Of a DNA stretch of 64,000 nt, positions 25,852 to 33,260 are shown piece by piece (position 1 is the first letter of the stretch; every line of letters starts with the position of its first letter). Source of the DNA: Micromonospora olivasterospora (lineage in GTDB: Bacteria > Actinomycetota > Actinomycetes > Mycobacteriales > Micromonosporaceae); contig NZ_VLKE01000001.1 of assembly GCF_007830265.1 (NCBI RefSeq), forward strand, positions 4,836,001 through 4,900,000, written 5' to 3'. Made by a program: the position numbers and the translations under genes. Below the pieces are notes generated by a model that did not search any database, was not told where the DNA came from, and was given only the letters and a program-made list of their open reading frames with translations.

Positions 25852-26819
25852 GAGGTCGCGCAGATAGGTCAAGATCATGGGCGCCGGGTGGGACGGTTGT
25901 CCCAGCGGTAGAGGGTCCATGCCTGCCGGATCAGGCTACGTAGAGTGATGATCGCGTCGGCGAGGTCGAAGAACGCGTCGATGACGCGTTCTCGGCGTTC
26001 GTAGCAGCGTTGCAGGCGGTTGAAGGCGTTGTGCCAGGCGTTCGTCCGCTCGACATGCCACCTGCGGCCCGCCTGGATGGGTGCTTTGTCGCCCTTATGG
26101 GCTATTTCGGCGTGCAGGTTACGGCCGGCCAGAAGCTCGCGGGTGACCGCCGAGTCGTAGCCGGCGTCCAGGTGTACTGTCACCTTCTCCGGCAGCGGAC
26201 CGAACACATCCAGCTTGTCCAGAGTAGACGCCAGTAGTGGTGAATCATGACGGTTCGCGCCGGCCAGAACCCGGTCGAGAGGGATCCCCCGGGCCTCGAC
26301 CATGCTGGAGCGTTTCATCCCCTGCTTGCCCCGGTCGACCGGAGACCGGCCGGCGACCTCACCGCCACCGGGAGCCTTGGTGATACACCCGTCCACCGAG
26401 ATATCGTCCAGAATCAGTCCGACAATCCGGTCATAGGTGTCCAATACGATGGCCTTCAATTGTTCGAACACGCCCAGCGTGATCCACTCGTCACGCCGGT
26501 TCCGGATCGTCGTCGCCGAACAACCACTGTCCGCGATCGACTCGTACGCACACCCGAACCGCAGCACCTGCAACAACTTCTCGAATATCAGCCGATCCGC
26601 CACCCGCGGCCGGTGACACCCCAGCGGATGCGACGGATCAACCCGCGGCCGCTCGGGCAACAGCGCGGCGAACTGGTCCCACAGCGGGGTCATCAGCCAT
26701 GATGGAACAACGGGCACGGACACTCCTGGCGATCACGAGGCGTAAGCACCTTCATGATCATGGATGTCCGTGCCCGCCTCGTATCTGGGGCAGCGCGTCT
26801 GACCTATTTGCGCGGGCTC
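25852..26819 (-). mobile_element. IS5-family insertion sequence, apparently complete
   Basis: 968 bp. Terminal inverted repeats: left GAGGTCGCGCAGATAGGTCA (25852-25871), right end 26800-26819 being the complement of GAGCCCGCGCAAATAGGTCA; 17 of 20 match. Target duplication TAA at 25849-25851 and 26820-26822, the TNA type of some IS5 subgroups. One transposase gene fills it. The intact ends, matching target duplication and complete transposase suggest recent movement. The right end lies 9 nt before the dedA ATG. Confidence 0.88.
25875..26723 (-). CDS. IS5-family transposase
   Basis: 282 aa, single uninterrupted frame. N-terminal DUF4096-type segment (WDQFAALLPERP; DRLIFEKLLQVLRFGCAYE), then the DDE catalytic core: first Asp in LILDDISVDGCITKAPGG, second in VHLDAGYDS, and the Glu in WHVERTNAWHNAFNRLQRC, ending with the family's YRWDNRPTRRP. 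No programmed frameshift needed. A related but truncated copy lies at 32891-33193. Confidence 0.93.
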   Translation of the reverse strand: MSVPVVPSWLMTPLWDQFAALLPERPRVDPSHPLGCHRPRVADRLIFEKLLQVLRFGCAYESIADSGCSATTIRNRRDEWITLGVFEQLKAIVLDTYDRIVGLILDDISVDGCITKAPGGGEVAGRSPVDRGKQGMKRSSMVEARGIPLDRVLAGANRHDSPLLASTLDKLDVFGPLPEKVTVHLDAGYDSAVTRELLAGRNLHAEIAHKGDKAPIQAGRRWHVERTNAWHNAFNRLQRCYERRERVIDAFFDLADAIITLRSLIRQAWTLYRWDNRPTRRP

Positions 26820-26831
26820 TAACTTTGTCTG

Positions 26832-27584
26832 ATGATCACAGCGCAGTCGATCCTGCCCTTCCCCCGTACGGTGGCCTCCGCTCCGGAGCCCGGCTCCGAC
26901 GGGCCGGTCGGGTTCGTCACGGGCCTGGTCGAACGGCTCGGCGGCCCCGGCGCCGGGCTGGCGGTCGCACTGGAGAACCTGTTCCCGCCGATCCCCAGCG
27001 AGGTGATCCTGCCGCTGGCCGGGTTCGCGGCCAGCCAGGGGAAGATCAGCCTGGCCGGCGCGATCGGCTGGACGACGCTCGGGTCGGTGCTCGGCGCGCT
27101 GGCGCTGTACGCGATCGGCGCGGCACTGGGCCGGGACCGGATGCGCGCCATCGCCGCGCGGCTGCCGCTGATCAAACTGGAGGACGTCGACCGGACGGAG
27201 GCGTGGTTCCTTCGGCACGGGGTGAAGGCGGTGTTCTTCGGCCGGATGATCCCGGTGTTCCGGAGTCTCATCTCCATCCCGGCCGGGGTGGAACGGATGC
27301 CGGTGCGGACCTTCCTGGTGTACACGACCCTGGGCAGCCTGATCTGGAACACCGTTTTCGTGATGGCGGGGTATCTGCTCGGGGAGAACTGGCACGTCGT
27401 CGAGAGCTACGTGGGCACGTTCCAGAACGTGGTGATAGCGGTGTGCGCGGTGGGGTTGGGCTGGTTCGTGGTGACCCGGGTGCGGCGGGCGCGGACGCCG
27501 CGCCGGGCACCCGTCGACGAGCCGGCCGAGGCGAAGCCCGACTACCAGGGAACCATCTACCGCAGCAGCTCCTGGCGGGGGTGA
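26832..27584 (+). CDS. dedA: DedA-family membrane protein
   Basis: 250 aa, DedA (SNARE-associated) family, thought to be lipid scramblases/transporters. The conserved ENLFPPIPSEVILPLAG motif is near base 26970, FGRMIPVFRSLISIPAGVER near 27235, and the end has hydrophobic helices (about 27310-27380, 27420-27480). ATG at 26832 is just 9 nt from the end of the IS copy, and no Shine-Dalgarno site precedes it, so the natural start, leader or promoter may have been separated by the insertion (an in-frame GTG occurs at 26870). Confidence 0.9.
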   Translation: MITAQSILPFPRTVASAPEPGSDGPVGFVTGLVERLGGPGAGLAVALENLFPPIPSEVILPLAGFAASQGKISLAGAIGWTTLGSVLGALALYAIGAALGRDRMRAIAARLPLIKLEDVDRTEAWFLRHGVKAVFFGRMIPVFRSLISIPAGVERMPVRTFLVYTTLGSLIWNTVFVMAGYLLGENWHVVESYVGTFQNVVIAVCAVGLGWFVVTRVRRARTPRRAPVDEPAEAKPDYQGTIYRSSSWRG

Positions 27585-27660
27585 TCGACTCCATGGCGGA
27601 GACATGGGGGTATCCGAGCGGCACGGATGCCCCCATGTCGGCGACATGGAGTGGATCACC
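27580..27660. repeat. Imperfect 31-bp inverted repeat behind dedA
   Basis: Left arm 27580-27610 (GGTGATCGACTCCATGGCGG...) and right arm 27630-27660 pair in about 26 of 31 positions, with an inner ATCCG/CGGAT stem that continues the hairpin. It overlaps the dedA stop codon. It can act as a terminator; the internal palindrome ATGTCGGCGACAT and its size also fit a dispersed intergenic element. Confidence 0.75.
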
Positions 27661-28117
27661 CGAGTGTCCGGTTCGCGAGGGTGCCCGGTGGGTGTGACCG
27701 GCGGCATCGTGGCGGCGGAATCGTGGGCGGGGTGGGGTCGTTACACCTGACGCACGACCGAGCAGCATGGCCCCGGGCAGCACCACGCCCCGCCGGTGCC
27801 GCCCCTCGAACGAGCCCTCGCCGGGCTCTCCCGAACGGGGCCGGGCCAGGCCGGAATGATGGTGGGCCGCCGGTCGTTGGACATGGTTCCCGGCACCGCG
27901 ACGAGGCCCCCTCGCCCGCGACGAGGCCCCCGCCCGCGACGAGGCCCCCGCCCGCGACGAGGCCCCGCCCGCGACGAGGCCCCGCCCCGACGAGGCACCC
28001 GCCGCCCCGCGGTCGCACCGGGCAGAGACTTTCCCCTTCGAGCTTTCGAGCGCCTGGCGGTGCTTGCGCACGCCGTCCCCCTTTGGTGTGCGTCGACCCC
28101 CGAATGGAGCTTTGATC
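27661..28117. other. Long leader of the secreted lysozyme-like gene
   Basis: No gene supported here. It contains a possible promoter-like CGTTACACCT near 27750, a tandem repeat (27899-27995), and an apparently untranslated leader with short purine-rich elements (GGGCAGAGACTTTCC at 28020). ATGGAGCTTTGATCATG at the end supplies a GGAG site for the gene at 28118. A long structured leader ahead of a cell-wall hydrolase is often a riboswitch in actinomycetes, but I could not match the ydaO core. Confidence 0.4.
27899..27995. repeat. GC-rich 17-20 bp tandem repeats in a leader
   Basis: About five units of CGACGAGGCCCC(C)CGCCCG at 27899, 27919, 27937, 27955 and 27972, lengths 17-20 bp. Length differences between units are in C-runs. 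Located in the untranslated region 120-220 nt before the secreted protein start. Confidence 0.85.
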
Positions 28118-28717
28118 ATGAACACGATGCTGCTGCGTAAGAGTGTTCTCGGTGTTGCTGGTCTGGCGTTCGCCGGTGGGCTGGCCGCTGGTCCGCTGCA
28201 TGCCACCGCCGCCCACGCCGAGACCCCGGTGCAGGGCAAGCCGGTCGCGGTGACGGTGCAGGCCGACAAGCCCGACAACACCAAGCTGATCCCGCACGGT
28301 GTGCAGGGCCAGCAGTCCCACATCGACCTGAACGACGAGCAGACCGCGAACGCGAAGGCGATCATCGCGGCGACGAAGAAGGCCGGTCTGCCGGAGCGGG
28401 CGGCGGTGATCTCGATCGCCACCAGCCTGCAGGAGTCGAAGCTGGAGAACCTCGGCCACCTGGGTGACGCCAACGACCACGACTCGCTGGGCCTGTTCCA
28501 GCAGCGCCCGTCGTCGGGTTGGGGCACCCCGGAGCAGATCACCGACCCGGAGTACTCGACGACCGCGTTCCTGAAGGGTCTGCGGCAGGTCGACGGGTGG
28601 CAGGACATGCCGCTGACCCAGGCCGCGCAGACGGTGCAGGTGTCGGCCTACCCGGACGCGTACGCGCAGTGGGAGCAGCAGGCCGCCGACCTGGTCGCCC
28701 AGCACTGGAACAGCTGA
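28118..28717 (+). CDS. Secreted lysozyme-like (SLT/Rpf-type fold) protein
   Basis: 199 aa. Sec signal peptide (RKSVLGVAGLAFAGGLAA, cleavage after THAAHA-type AAHAE at about residue 34). A mature N-terminal linker, then a domain with AVISIATSLQESKLENLGHL, SLGLFQQRPSSGWGTPEQIT, and YPDAYAQWEQQA. This is the lytic-transglycosylase-like module common in secreted actinobacterial cell-wall proteins, where the ES of QESKLEN holds the catalytic Glu. No additional wall-binding domain. Probably remodels peptidoglycan during growth or germination. ATG at 28118 has GGAG upstream. Confidence 0.8.
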   Translation: MNTMLLRKSVLGVAGLAFAGGLAAGPLHATAAHAETPVQGKPVAVTVQADKPDNTKLIPHGVQGQQSHIDLNDEQTANAKAIIAATKKAGLPERAAVISIATSLQESKLENLGHLGDANDHDSLGLFQQRPSSGWGTPEQITDPEYSTTAFLKGLRQVDGWQDMPLTQAAQTVQVSAYPDAYAQWEQQAADLVAQHWNS

Positions 28718-28730
28718 CAGAAGCACGATC

Positions 28731-28767
28731 CGCTGGCCGGGTCCCCGAACCGGGGACCCGGCCAGCG
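28731..28767 (+). terminator. Perfect 17-bp hairpin terminator
   Basis: CGCTGGCCGGGTCCCCG (28731-28747) pairs perfectly with 28751-28767 around an AAC loop, 13 nt after the secreted-protein stop codon. Strong stem without a T-tract, typical of actinomycete terminators. Confidence 0.85.
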
Positions 28768-28805
28768 GCGTCTTCCGCGGCGGCGGTGCGCGTACAGTCG
28801 GGCCG

Positions 28806-29777
28806 GTGGACCGTACCGAATCGTTGCCGGCACAGACCCGCGCCCCCGGCGTGGCGGCCGTCGAGCCGCCGACCGTGCTGCTGCCCGGGCACGACGTGCC
28901 GCTCGGCCGCTACACGGTGGTGCGCCGACTGCTGCCGCAGCGCACGCGCCGGATGGTCGGCGCGTGGTGCTTCGTCGACCACTTCGGCCCGGACGACGTC
29001 GCCGACCGGCCCGGGATGGAGGTCCCGCCGCACCCGCACACGGGCCTCCAGACGGTCACCTGGCTGCTGGACGGGGAGATCGTGCACCGGGACAGCCTCG
29101 GCAACGTCCAGCCGATCCGCCCCGGGCAGCTCAACGTGATGACCTCCGGCCACGGCATCGCCCACTCCGAGCGCTCGCCCGCCGAACACCCGCCGGTGAT
29201 GCACGGCGTACAGCTGTGGGTGGCCCTGCCGGACGGGGCGCGGGCCGGCGCCGCCGATTTCGCCCACCACGCCGACCTGCCCGTGTGGCGCGACGGCGAC
29301 CTCGACGTGACGCTGCTGGCCGGCGAGATCGCGGGGGAGCGGTCCCCGGCCGTCGTGCACACGCCGCTGGTCGGCGCGCAGCTCGTCGCCCGCGGCGCGG
29401 CTCCGGCCGGGCTGCCGCTGCGCCGCGACTTCGAGTACGGCCTGCTGGCGATGTCCGGCTCCGCCGAGGTGGACGACGTGTCGGTGGCGCCGGGCGCGCT
29501 GCTCCATCTCCCGGCCGGGCGGGAGAGCCTCACCCTGCGGGCCGCCCCGGGCAGCCATCTGCTGCTGCTGGGCGGCGTGCCGTTCGAGGAGCCGCTGGTG
29601 ATGTGGTGGAACTTCGTGGGCCGCTCGCACGAGGAGGTCGCCGCGGCCCGGGAGGACTGGATGGCCGGCCGCCGCTTCGGCGTGGTCGCCGACGATCCCG
29701 CCCCGCCACTGCCGGCGCCCGAGCTGCCGACGACCCGGCTCAAGGCCCGTACCCGGCACGGCGACGTCCTGCGCTGA
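28806..29777 (+). CDS. Pirin-family protein
   Basis: 323 aa, two cupin-type halves. N-terminal metal site: VPPHPHTGLQTVTWLLDGE and MTSGHGIAHSE, the HxHxxxxxxxxE...H pattern of pirins. C-terminal half has the pirin_C features (FEYGLLAMSGSAEVDDVSV; VMWWNFVGRSHEEVAAAREDW). GTG start at 28806. Some bacterial pirins are quercetinases and others regulate metabolism by protein binding; no further clue here. Confidence 0.92.
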   Translation: MDRTESLPAQTRAPGVAAVEPPTVLLPGHDVPLGRYTVVRRLLPQRTRRMVGAWCFVDHFGPDDVADRPGMEVPPHPHTGLQTVTWLLDGEIVHRDSLGNVQPIRPGQLNVMTSGHGIAHSERSPAEHPPVMHGVQLWVALPDGARAGAADFAHHADLPVWRDGDLDVTLLAGEIAGERSPAVVHTPLVGAQLVARGAAPAGLPLRRDFEYGLLAMSGSAEVDDVSVAPGALLHLPAGRESLTLRAAPGSHLLLLGGVPFEEPLVMWWNFVGRSHEEVAAAREDWMAGRRFGVVADDPAPPLPAPELPTTRLKARTRHGDVLR

Positions 29778-29842
29778 CCGCCGGGACGCCCCGGGCTGAC
29801 CGCCGGCAGGAGTGAGGGCCGTCGCCGCGGGTAGTCGCGGGC

Positions 29843-30508
29843 ATGCCGACCAGTGTGATCTCCAGCATCGAGGACAAGAAGCGCCTGGTACGCCGGCTCG
29901 CCGGCAGCGGGCGCGGCTTCGCCGAGCAGTACGGCTTCCCGGTCACCAACAACCCGTCGCGGCTGTTCCAGCTGCTCGTCCTGTCGGTCCTGCTGGCCCG
30001 GCGGGGCGACTTCCGGCGGGCGGTGGACGCCGCGGCGGCGCTGCGTGACGCCGGCTGGGACAGTGCGGCCCGGCTGGCCCGGTCGCTGCACGCCGACCGG
30101 GTCCGGGTGCTGCGCGAGGCCGGGCAGCGCGGCGACGTCGACGCGTTCGCCGACACCCTCGGCGATCTCGCCCGGACCGTCGTCGACCGGTACCGGGGTG
30201 ACCTGCGCCGGCTGCGTGGGGCCGGGCACTACGACGCGGCCGGCGAGCGGGCGCTGCTGTCCGAGCTGCCCGGGGTGAACGCCGAGGCGGCGGAGCTGTT
30301 CCTGCGCGAGGCGCAGGCGCTGTGGCGGGAGGTGGCCCCGGTGGCGGACCGCCGGGCACTCGCCGCGGCGCGCCGGCTGGGCCTCGGGCGTACCGCGCGG
30401 GACCTGGCAGGCCTGGCCGGCAGCGGGGAGTCGGAGCGGCTGGCGTGGCTGGTCGGCGCGCTGGCCCGGGTGGAGCTGGAGAAGCGGTACGCCGAGCTGA
30501 CCGGATGA
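29843..30508 (+). CDS. Endonuclease III-like (HhH-GPD fold) protein
   Basis: 221 aa. NNPSRLFQLLVLSVLLARRG near the N-terminus, and LLSELPGVNAEAAELFLREA in the position of the helix-hairpin-helix LPGVGxxxA, match the endonuclease III/HhH-GPD layout. The catalytic Lys in the HhH (usually GVGxKTA) is replaced, and there is no Cys cluster for 4Fe-4S. So either a degenerate or a differently acting member. ATG at 29843. Not in an obvious operon with the pirin gene, 65 nt upstream. Confidence 0.6.
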   Translation: MPTSVISSIEDKKRLVRRLAGSGRGFAEQYGFPVTNNPSRLFQLLVLSVLLARRGDFRRAVDAAAALRDAGWDSAARLARSLHADRVRVLREAGQRGDVDAFADTLGDLARTVVDRYRGDLRRLRGAGHYDAAGERALLSELPGVNAEAAELFLREAQALWREVAPVADRRALAAARRLGLGRTARDLAGLAGSGESERLAWLVGALARVELEKRYAELTG

Positions 30509-30585
30509 TCGTGGCCAGTCCCACAGTTGAGCGAAATTTGACCGTACGGCTGATGTAGGCGCTAGGATGATCTCAGCTGTCGCCT

Positions 30586-30641
30586 CCGCCCGGTTCGGGC
30601 GGTCGGCGACCGGTCGGCGGCGCGACCCGGTTCGGGTCGCG
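30586..30641. terminator. Two adjacent GC hairpins
   Basis: CCGCCCG-GTT-CGGGCGG (30586-30602) and CGCGACCC-GGTTC-GGGTCGCG (30621-30641), both perfect stems, in the 240-nt gap between the HhH-like gene and the convergent DUF1345 gene. They may terminate transcription from both sides. No gene seen in this gap. Confidence 0.6.
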
Positions 30642-30750
30642 GTCAACCGCCAGGGGACAGGCTGTGGTGGCGCCCTGGTCGCGGTTCGCGGCCCGGGCGC
30701 CCGCCTGTCCCCGGCGTCTGGTCATGCGCCCGGTGCGCGTGGTCCCGCGC

Positions 30751-31449
30751 TCAGTGGGCCAGGCCCGCCAGCAGGTTCACCGTCGCCGCGATGACGATCG
30801 CCCCGAACAGGTACGACAGCAGCGAGTGCCCCAGCACGGTCGTTCGCATCTCGTTGCTCGTCAGGTTCGTGTCGGAGACCTGGAACGTCATTCCCACCGT
30901 GAACGCCACGTACGCGAAGTCCGAGTACCGCGGCGGCTCGCTCTGGTGGAACACCACCCCGCCGTCCGTGCCCGTGTAGTAGACGCGCGCGTACCGGGCG
31001 GTGAAGACGGTGTGCACCACCAGCCAGGAGAGCAGCACGCTGGCCACGCCCAGCCCGCTGTAGACGTTGCGGGGTAGCCCCGGCGACACCCTGTGCGCCG
31101 ACGCCAGCACCACCGCGACCGCGACCAGGCTCGCCAGGCAGGCGCCCAGCACGAGCACGTCCCGGACGATCCGGTTCGGGTCCTCGTGCACGGCCAGCCG
31201 CGCGGTGCGCCGCGCGTCCAGCGGCCACAACGTGCGCCAGACCAGTACCAGCCAGCTCAGCGCCGCCGCGTCCCAGCCGATCAGCGGGGCGAGGACCAGC
31301 GGGGCCACCACCGCGGACACGCCGCCGGCCAGCGCGCCGGCGAGCGCCATAACGGTGAGCTGTACCGCCGCCGGGGTGTGCCCGTCCGGTCGGGACGTAG
31401 CGAACGGCCCCTTCCTGTCGCCTCCGGTAGAGGAGGGTTCCCCGCTCAC
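30751..31449 (-). CDS. DUF1345 membrane protein
   Basis: 232 aa. Five hydrophobic segments, with DUF1345 signature elements LVVHTVFTARYARVYY, PRYSDFAYVAFTVGMTFQVS and DTNLTSNEMRTTVLGHSLLS, ending in a helix. Function of the family is unknown. The start ATG at 31449 overlaps the stop of the upstream DUF2795 gene (TGA within ATGA at 31446-31449). Confidence 0.92.
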   Translation of the reverse strand: MSGEPSSTGGDRKGPFATSRPDGHTPAAVQLTVMALAGALAGGVSAVVAPLVLAPLIGWDAAALSWLVLVWRTLWPLDARRTARLAVHEDPNRIVRDVLVLGACLASLVAVAVVLASAHRVSPGLPRNVYSGLGVASVLLSWLVVHTVFTARYARVYYTGTDGGVVFHQSEPPRYSDFAYVAFTVGMTFQVSDTNLTSNEMRTTVLGHSLLSYLFGAIVIAATVNLLAGLAH

Positions 31450-31721
31450 CGCTCAGATGCGGCGCAGGTGCTGCGACACCCGCGGGTGCCGGTCCCGGGC
31501 CTGCGCCGCGCGCTGCGCCGGGCCGACCTCGGGGCCGCCTCGATGCCGGCAGATCGCGCGACCTCGTTGCCGTTGGCGTAGTCCACCGGCGGCAGGGCCC
31601 GCAACGCCTTCAGCACGTCCGGCGGGGCGCCCTCCCGCTCCGCCTCGCGGAGCACGTCGGCCTTGCCCGCGGGATAGTCCAGACCGGACAGGTACCGCAG
31701 GACGTCGTCGTAGCTCGCCAT
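31446..31721 (-). CDS. DUF2795 domain protein
   Basis: 91 aa. LSGLDYPAGKADVLREAERE, VLKALRALPPVDYANGNEV is a full DUF2795 domain (LxxLDYPAxKxDLVxxAxxxGA; LxxLPxxxYxxxxEV). The C-terminal 30 residues are Arg/Ser-rich and not part of the domain. Overlaps the DUF1345 start by 4 nt, so the two are co-translated. Function unknown. Confidence 0.88.
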   Translation of the reverse strand: MASYDDVLRYLSGLDYPAGKADVLREAEREGAPPDVLKALRALPPVDYANGNEVARSAGIEAAPRSARRSARRRPGTGTRGCRSTCAASER

Positions 31722-31889
31722 GGTGTGCGCTCCTCGCCGCTTCTCTTCCCGGTCACGACCGGCCGCGGTTACCCGCCGAGGGGCCGCTCACGCCCGCTCG
31801 CGGACCGCGATCCCGCGCGCCGCCGAAGCGGTTTCCGCCCCCTCGGTACGGGTACGCGGGCCGTCCGAGGCAGCGGAGGGAGCACGGCC

Positions 31890-32303
31890 GTGAACTACGA
31901 CACCTTCGTCGACCTGGTCGCCCAGCGGGCCCGGGTGGACTCCGCGCGGGCCGTCGAGCTGACCCGCGCCACGCTGGAGACCCTCGCCGAGCGGCTGACC
32001 GGCGGGGAGGTGCTCGACCTCGCGGCGCAGCTACCCAAGCCGCTGCAGCTGGTGCTGCGGCCCAGCCCGGACACGGAGGCCGCGGACCGGTTCGGTGCGG
32101 CCGAGTTCGTCGCCCGGGTGGGCCAGCGGGCCGGCCTCGACGAGCGGGCCGCGCGGGGGGCGGTCCAGGCCGTGTTCGTCACGCTGCGCGAGGCAATCAC
32201 GGGCGGGGAGTTCGACGAGGTGGTGGTCCAGTTCCCACGGGACTACCGGGACATGGTGGAGCCCGCCCTCGCGCCGGGCGCCGCCATCATCCGCCGCCCC
32301 TGA
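31890..32303 (+). CDS. DUF2267 domain protein
   Basis: 137 aa. FVDLVAQRARVDSARAVELT, TLETLAERLTGGEVLDLAAQ LP, and FDEVVVQFPRDYRDMVEP are DUF2267 features (two related helical halves; the end is 'QLPxxYxxL' type). GTG at 31890 follows GGAGGGAGC. DUF2267 and DUF2795 genes often occur in stress-related clusters of actinomycetes; here they are neighbours on opposite strands. Confidence 0.9.
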   Translation: MNYDTFVDLVAQRARVDSARAVELTRATLETLAERLTGGEVLDLAAQLPKPLQLVLRPSPDTEAADRFGAAEFVARVGQRAGLDERAARGAVQAVFVTLREAITGGEFDEVVVQFPRDYRDMVEPALAPGAAIIRRP

Positions 32304-32348
32304 CCAACGCGTGTGGGTTGCTGCTCGGCGGGTGTGATCGGCACGGGG

Positions 32349-32527
32349 TGGAACGCCTCGACCTCGACTTTCTCGGCTATGCCCGGCGCTATCCCCGGGT
32401 GTCCCGTCCCCGGGTGCTGGCCGCGCTTGCCGCCCACGCTTGCCGCCCACGCGCCGGGTCTGCCGCTGGTGCGGCTGCGCGGCCGCGCCGAGGTGCACCG
32501 CTGGCTGGCCCGCCTGCCCACCTGCTG
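32349..32527 (+). pseudogene. Small gene broken by a 13-bp tandem duplication
   Basis: From GTG 32349 the frame gives VERLDLDFLGYARRYPRVSR and PRVLAALAAHA. The 13-bp unit GCTTGCCGCCCAC occurs twice in a row (32425-32437, 32438-32450) and shifts the frame. Dropping one unit gives the continuation PGLPLVRLRGRAEVHRWLAR and a stop at 32527. I do not recognise it. It may equally be non-coding. The rest of 32528-32728 shows nothing. Confidence 0.3.
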
Positions 32528-32728
32528 AGCGCCCCGCACCCCGCGCCCACGCCCGCGCCCGCGCCCCGCGCCGTCCCTTCCCGCCCTGTCCGCTGCGTAT
32601 CCCAGCCGTTCGCAGGCCCTGTGTCGGTGGCGGATGGACGCCACCGGTACCGGGGCCGGTTAACAATGTATCGCCGAAATGAACCCGCTGCTACGGCCCG
32701 GCCGTGAGATGGCAGAGGGGGTAACGGC

Positions 32729-32890
32729 ATGATGGTGGGCGACGAGGAACTGCTGGCCGAGATGCGTGTCATGAGTGAAGAGGTGCCCTTCAGCGAGGAT
32801 GCCCTGGCGCAGCGGGTGGAGTTGCTGGGGGCAGCATCGTGCTCGGCATCTTCGGTCAACTGGCTGAGCGGTCGCGCAGGCGGGTGGCCT
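32729..32890 (+). pseudogene. Unidentified gene start, cut by a transposase remnant
   Basis: ATG 32729 begins MMVGDEELLAEMRVMSEEVP and FSEDALAQRVELLG; one extra G in GGGGG (32829-32833) would give the sensible continuation GSIVLGIFGQLAERSRRRVA FM. The frame is cut at about 32890 by the IS5-type remnant on the other strand. The fragment has good codon character and a purine-rich stretch (GGCAGAGGGGGTAA) before the start. Not recognised. Confidence 0.4.
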
Positions 32891-33193
32891 TCATGGTCGG
32901 CGGGTGGGGCGGGTGTCCCACCGGTACAAGAACCATGCCTGACGGATGAGGCTACGGATGGTGACGATGGCATCGGCGAGGTTGAAGTGAGCGTTGGCCA
33001 CGTCTTCTTTGCGTTCGTGGCAGCGTTGTAGCGGGTTGAGGGCGTTGTGTCGGGCGTTCGTGCGCTCGGTGTGCCACCGCCGGGTGGCCTGGACCGGGGC
33101 TTTGACGCCCTTGTGGGCGATCTCGCCGGTCGGCCTGCCGGCGGTGAGCAGGGCCTCCGTCACCGTCGGGGTCGCCACGGAGGAGACCGGCAC
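32891..33193 (-). pseudogene. Truncated IS5-family transposase (C-terminal third)
   Basis: The 100 codons read GEIAHKGVKAPVQATRRWHT, ERTNARHNALNPLQRCHERK and RQAWFLYRWDTRPTRRP, clearly the end of an IS5 transposase related to that at 25875-26723 (same ERTNAxHNAxNxLQRCxER). It keeps the catalytic Glu but lacks both Asp residues. No clear terminal repeats. It sits 60 nt before giant gene B, next to the start of the segment shared with gene A, and may mark the edge of the duplicated block. Confidence 0.85.
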
Positions 33194-33260
33194 TGATGTG
33201 GTCCCGGATATGAGCGGCGGTCAGCGCGGCTGATCCGGGGCAGGAAGGGAGCGTTGCGCG

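Noticed and set aside
28020..28117. ydaO (c-di-AMP) riboswitch before the secreted lysozyme-like gene
   Set aside because: Expected by analogy, but the conserved core could not be found in the leader.
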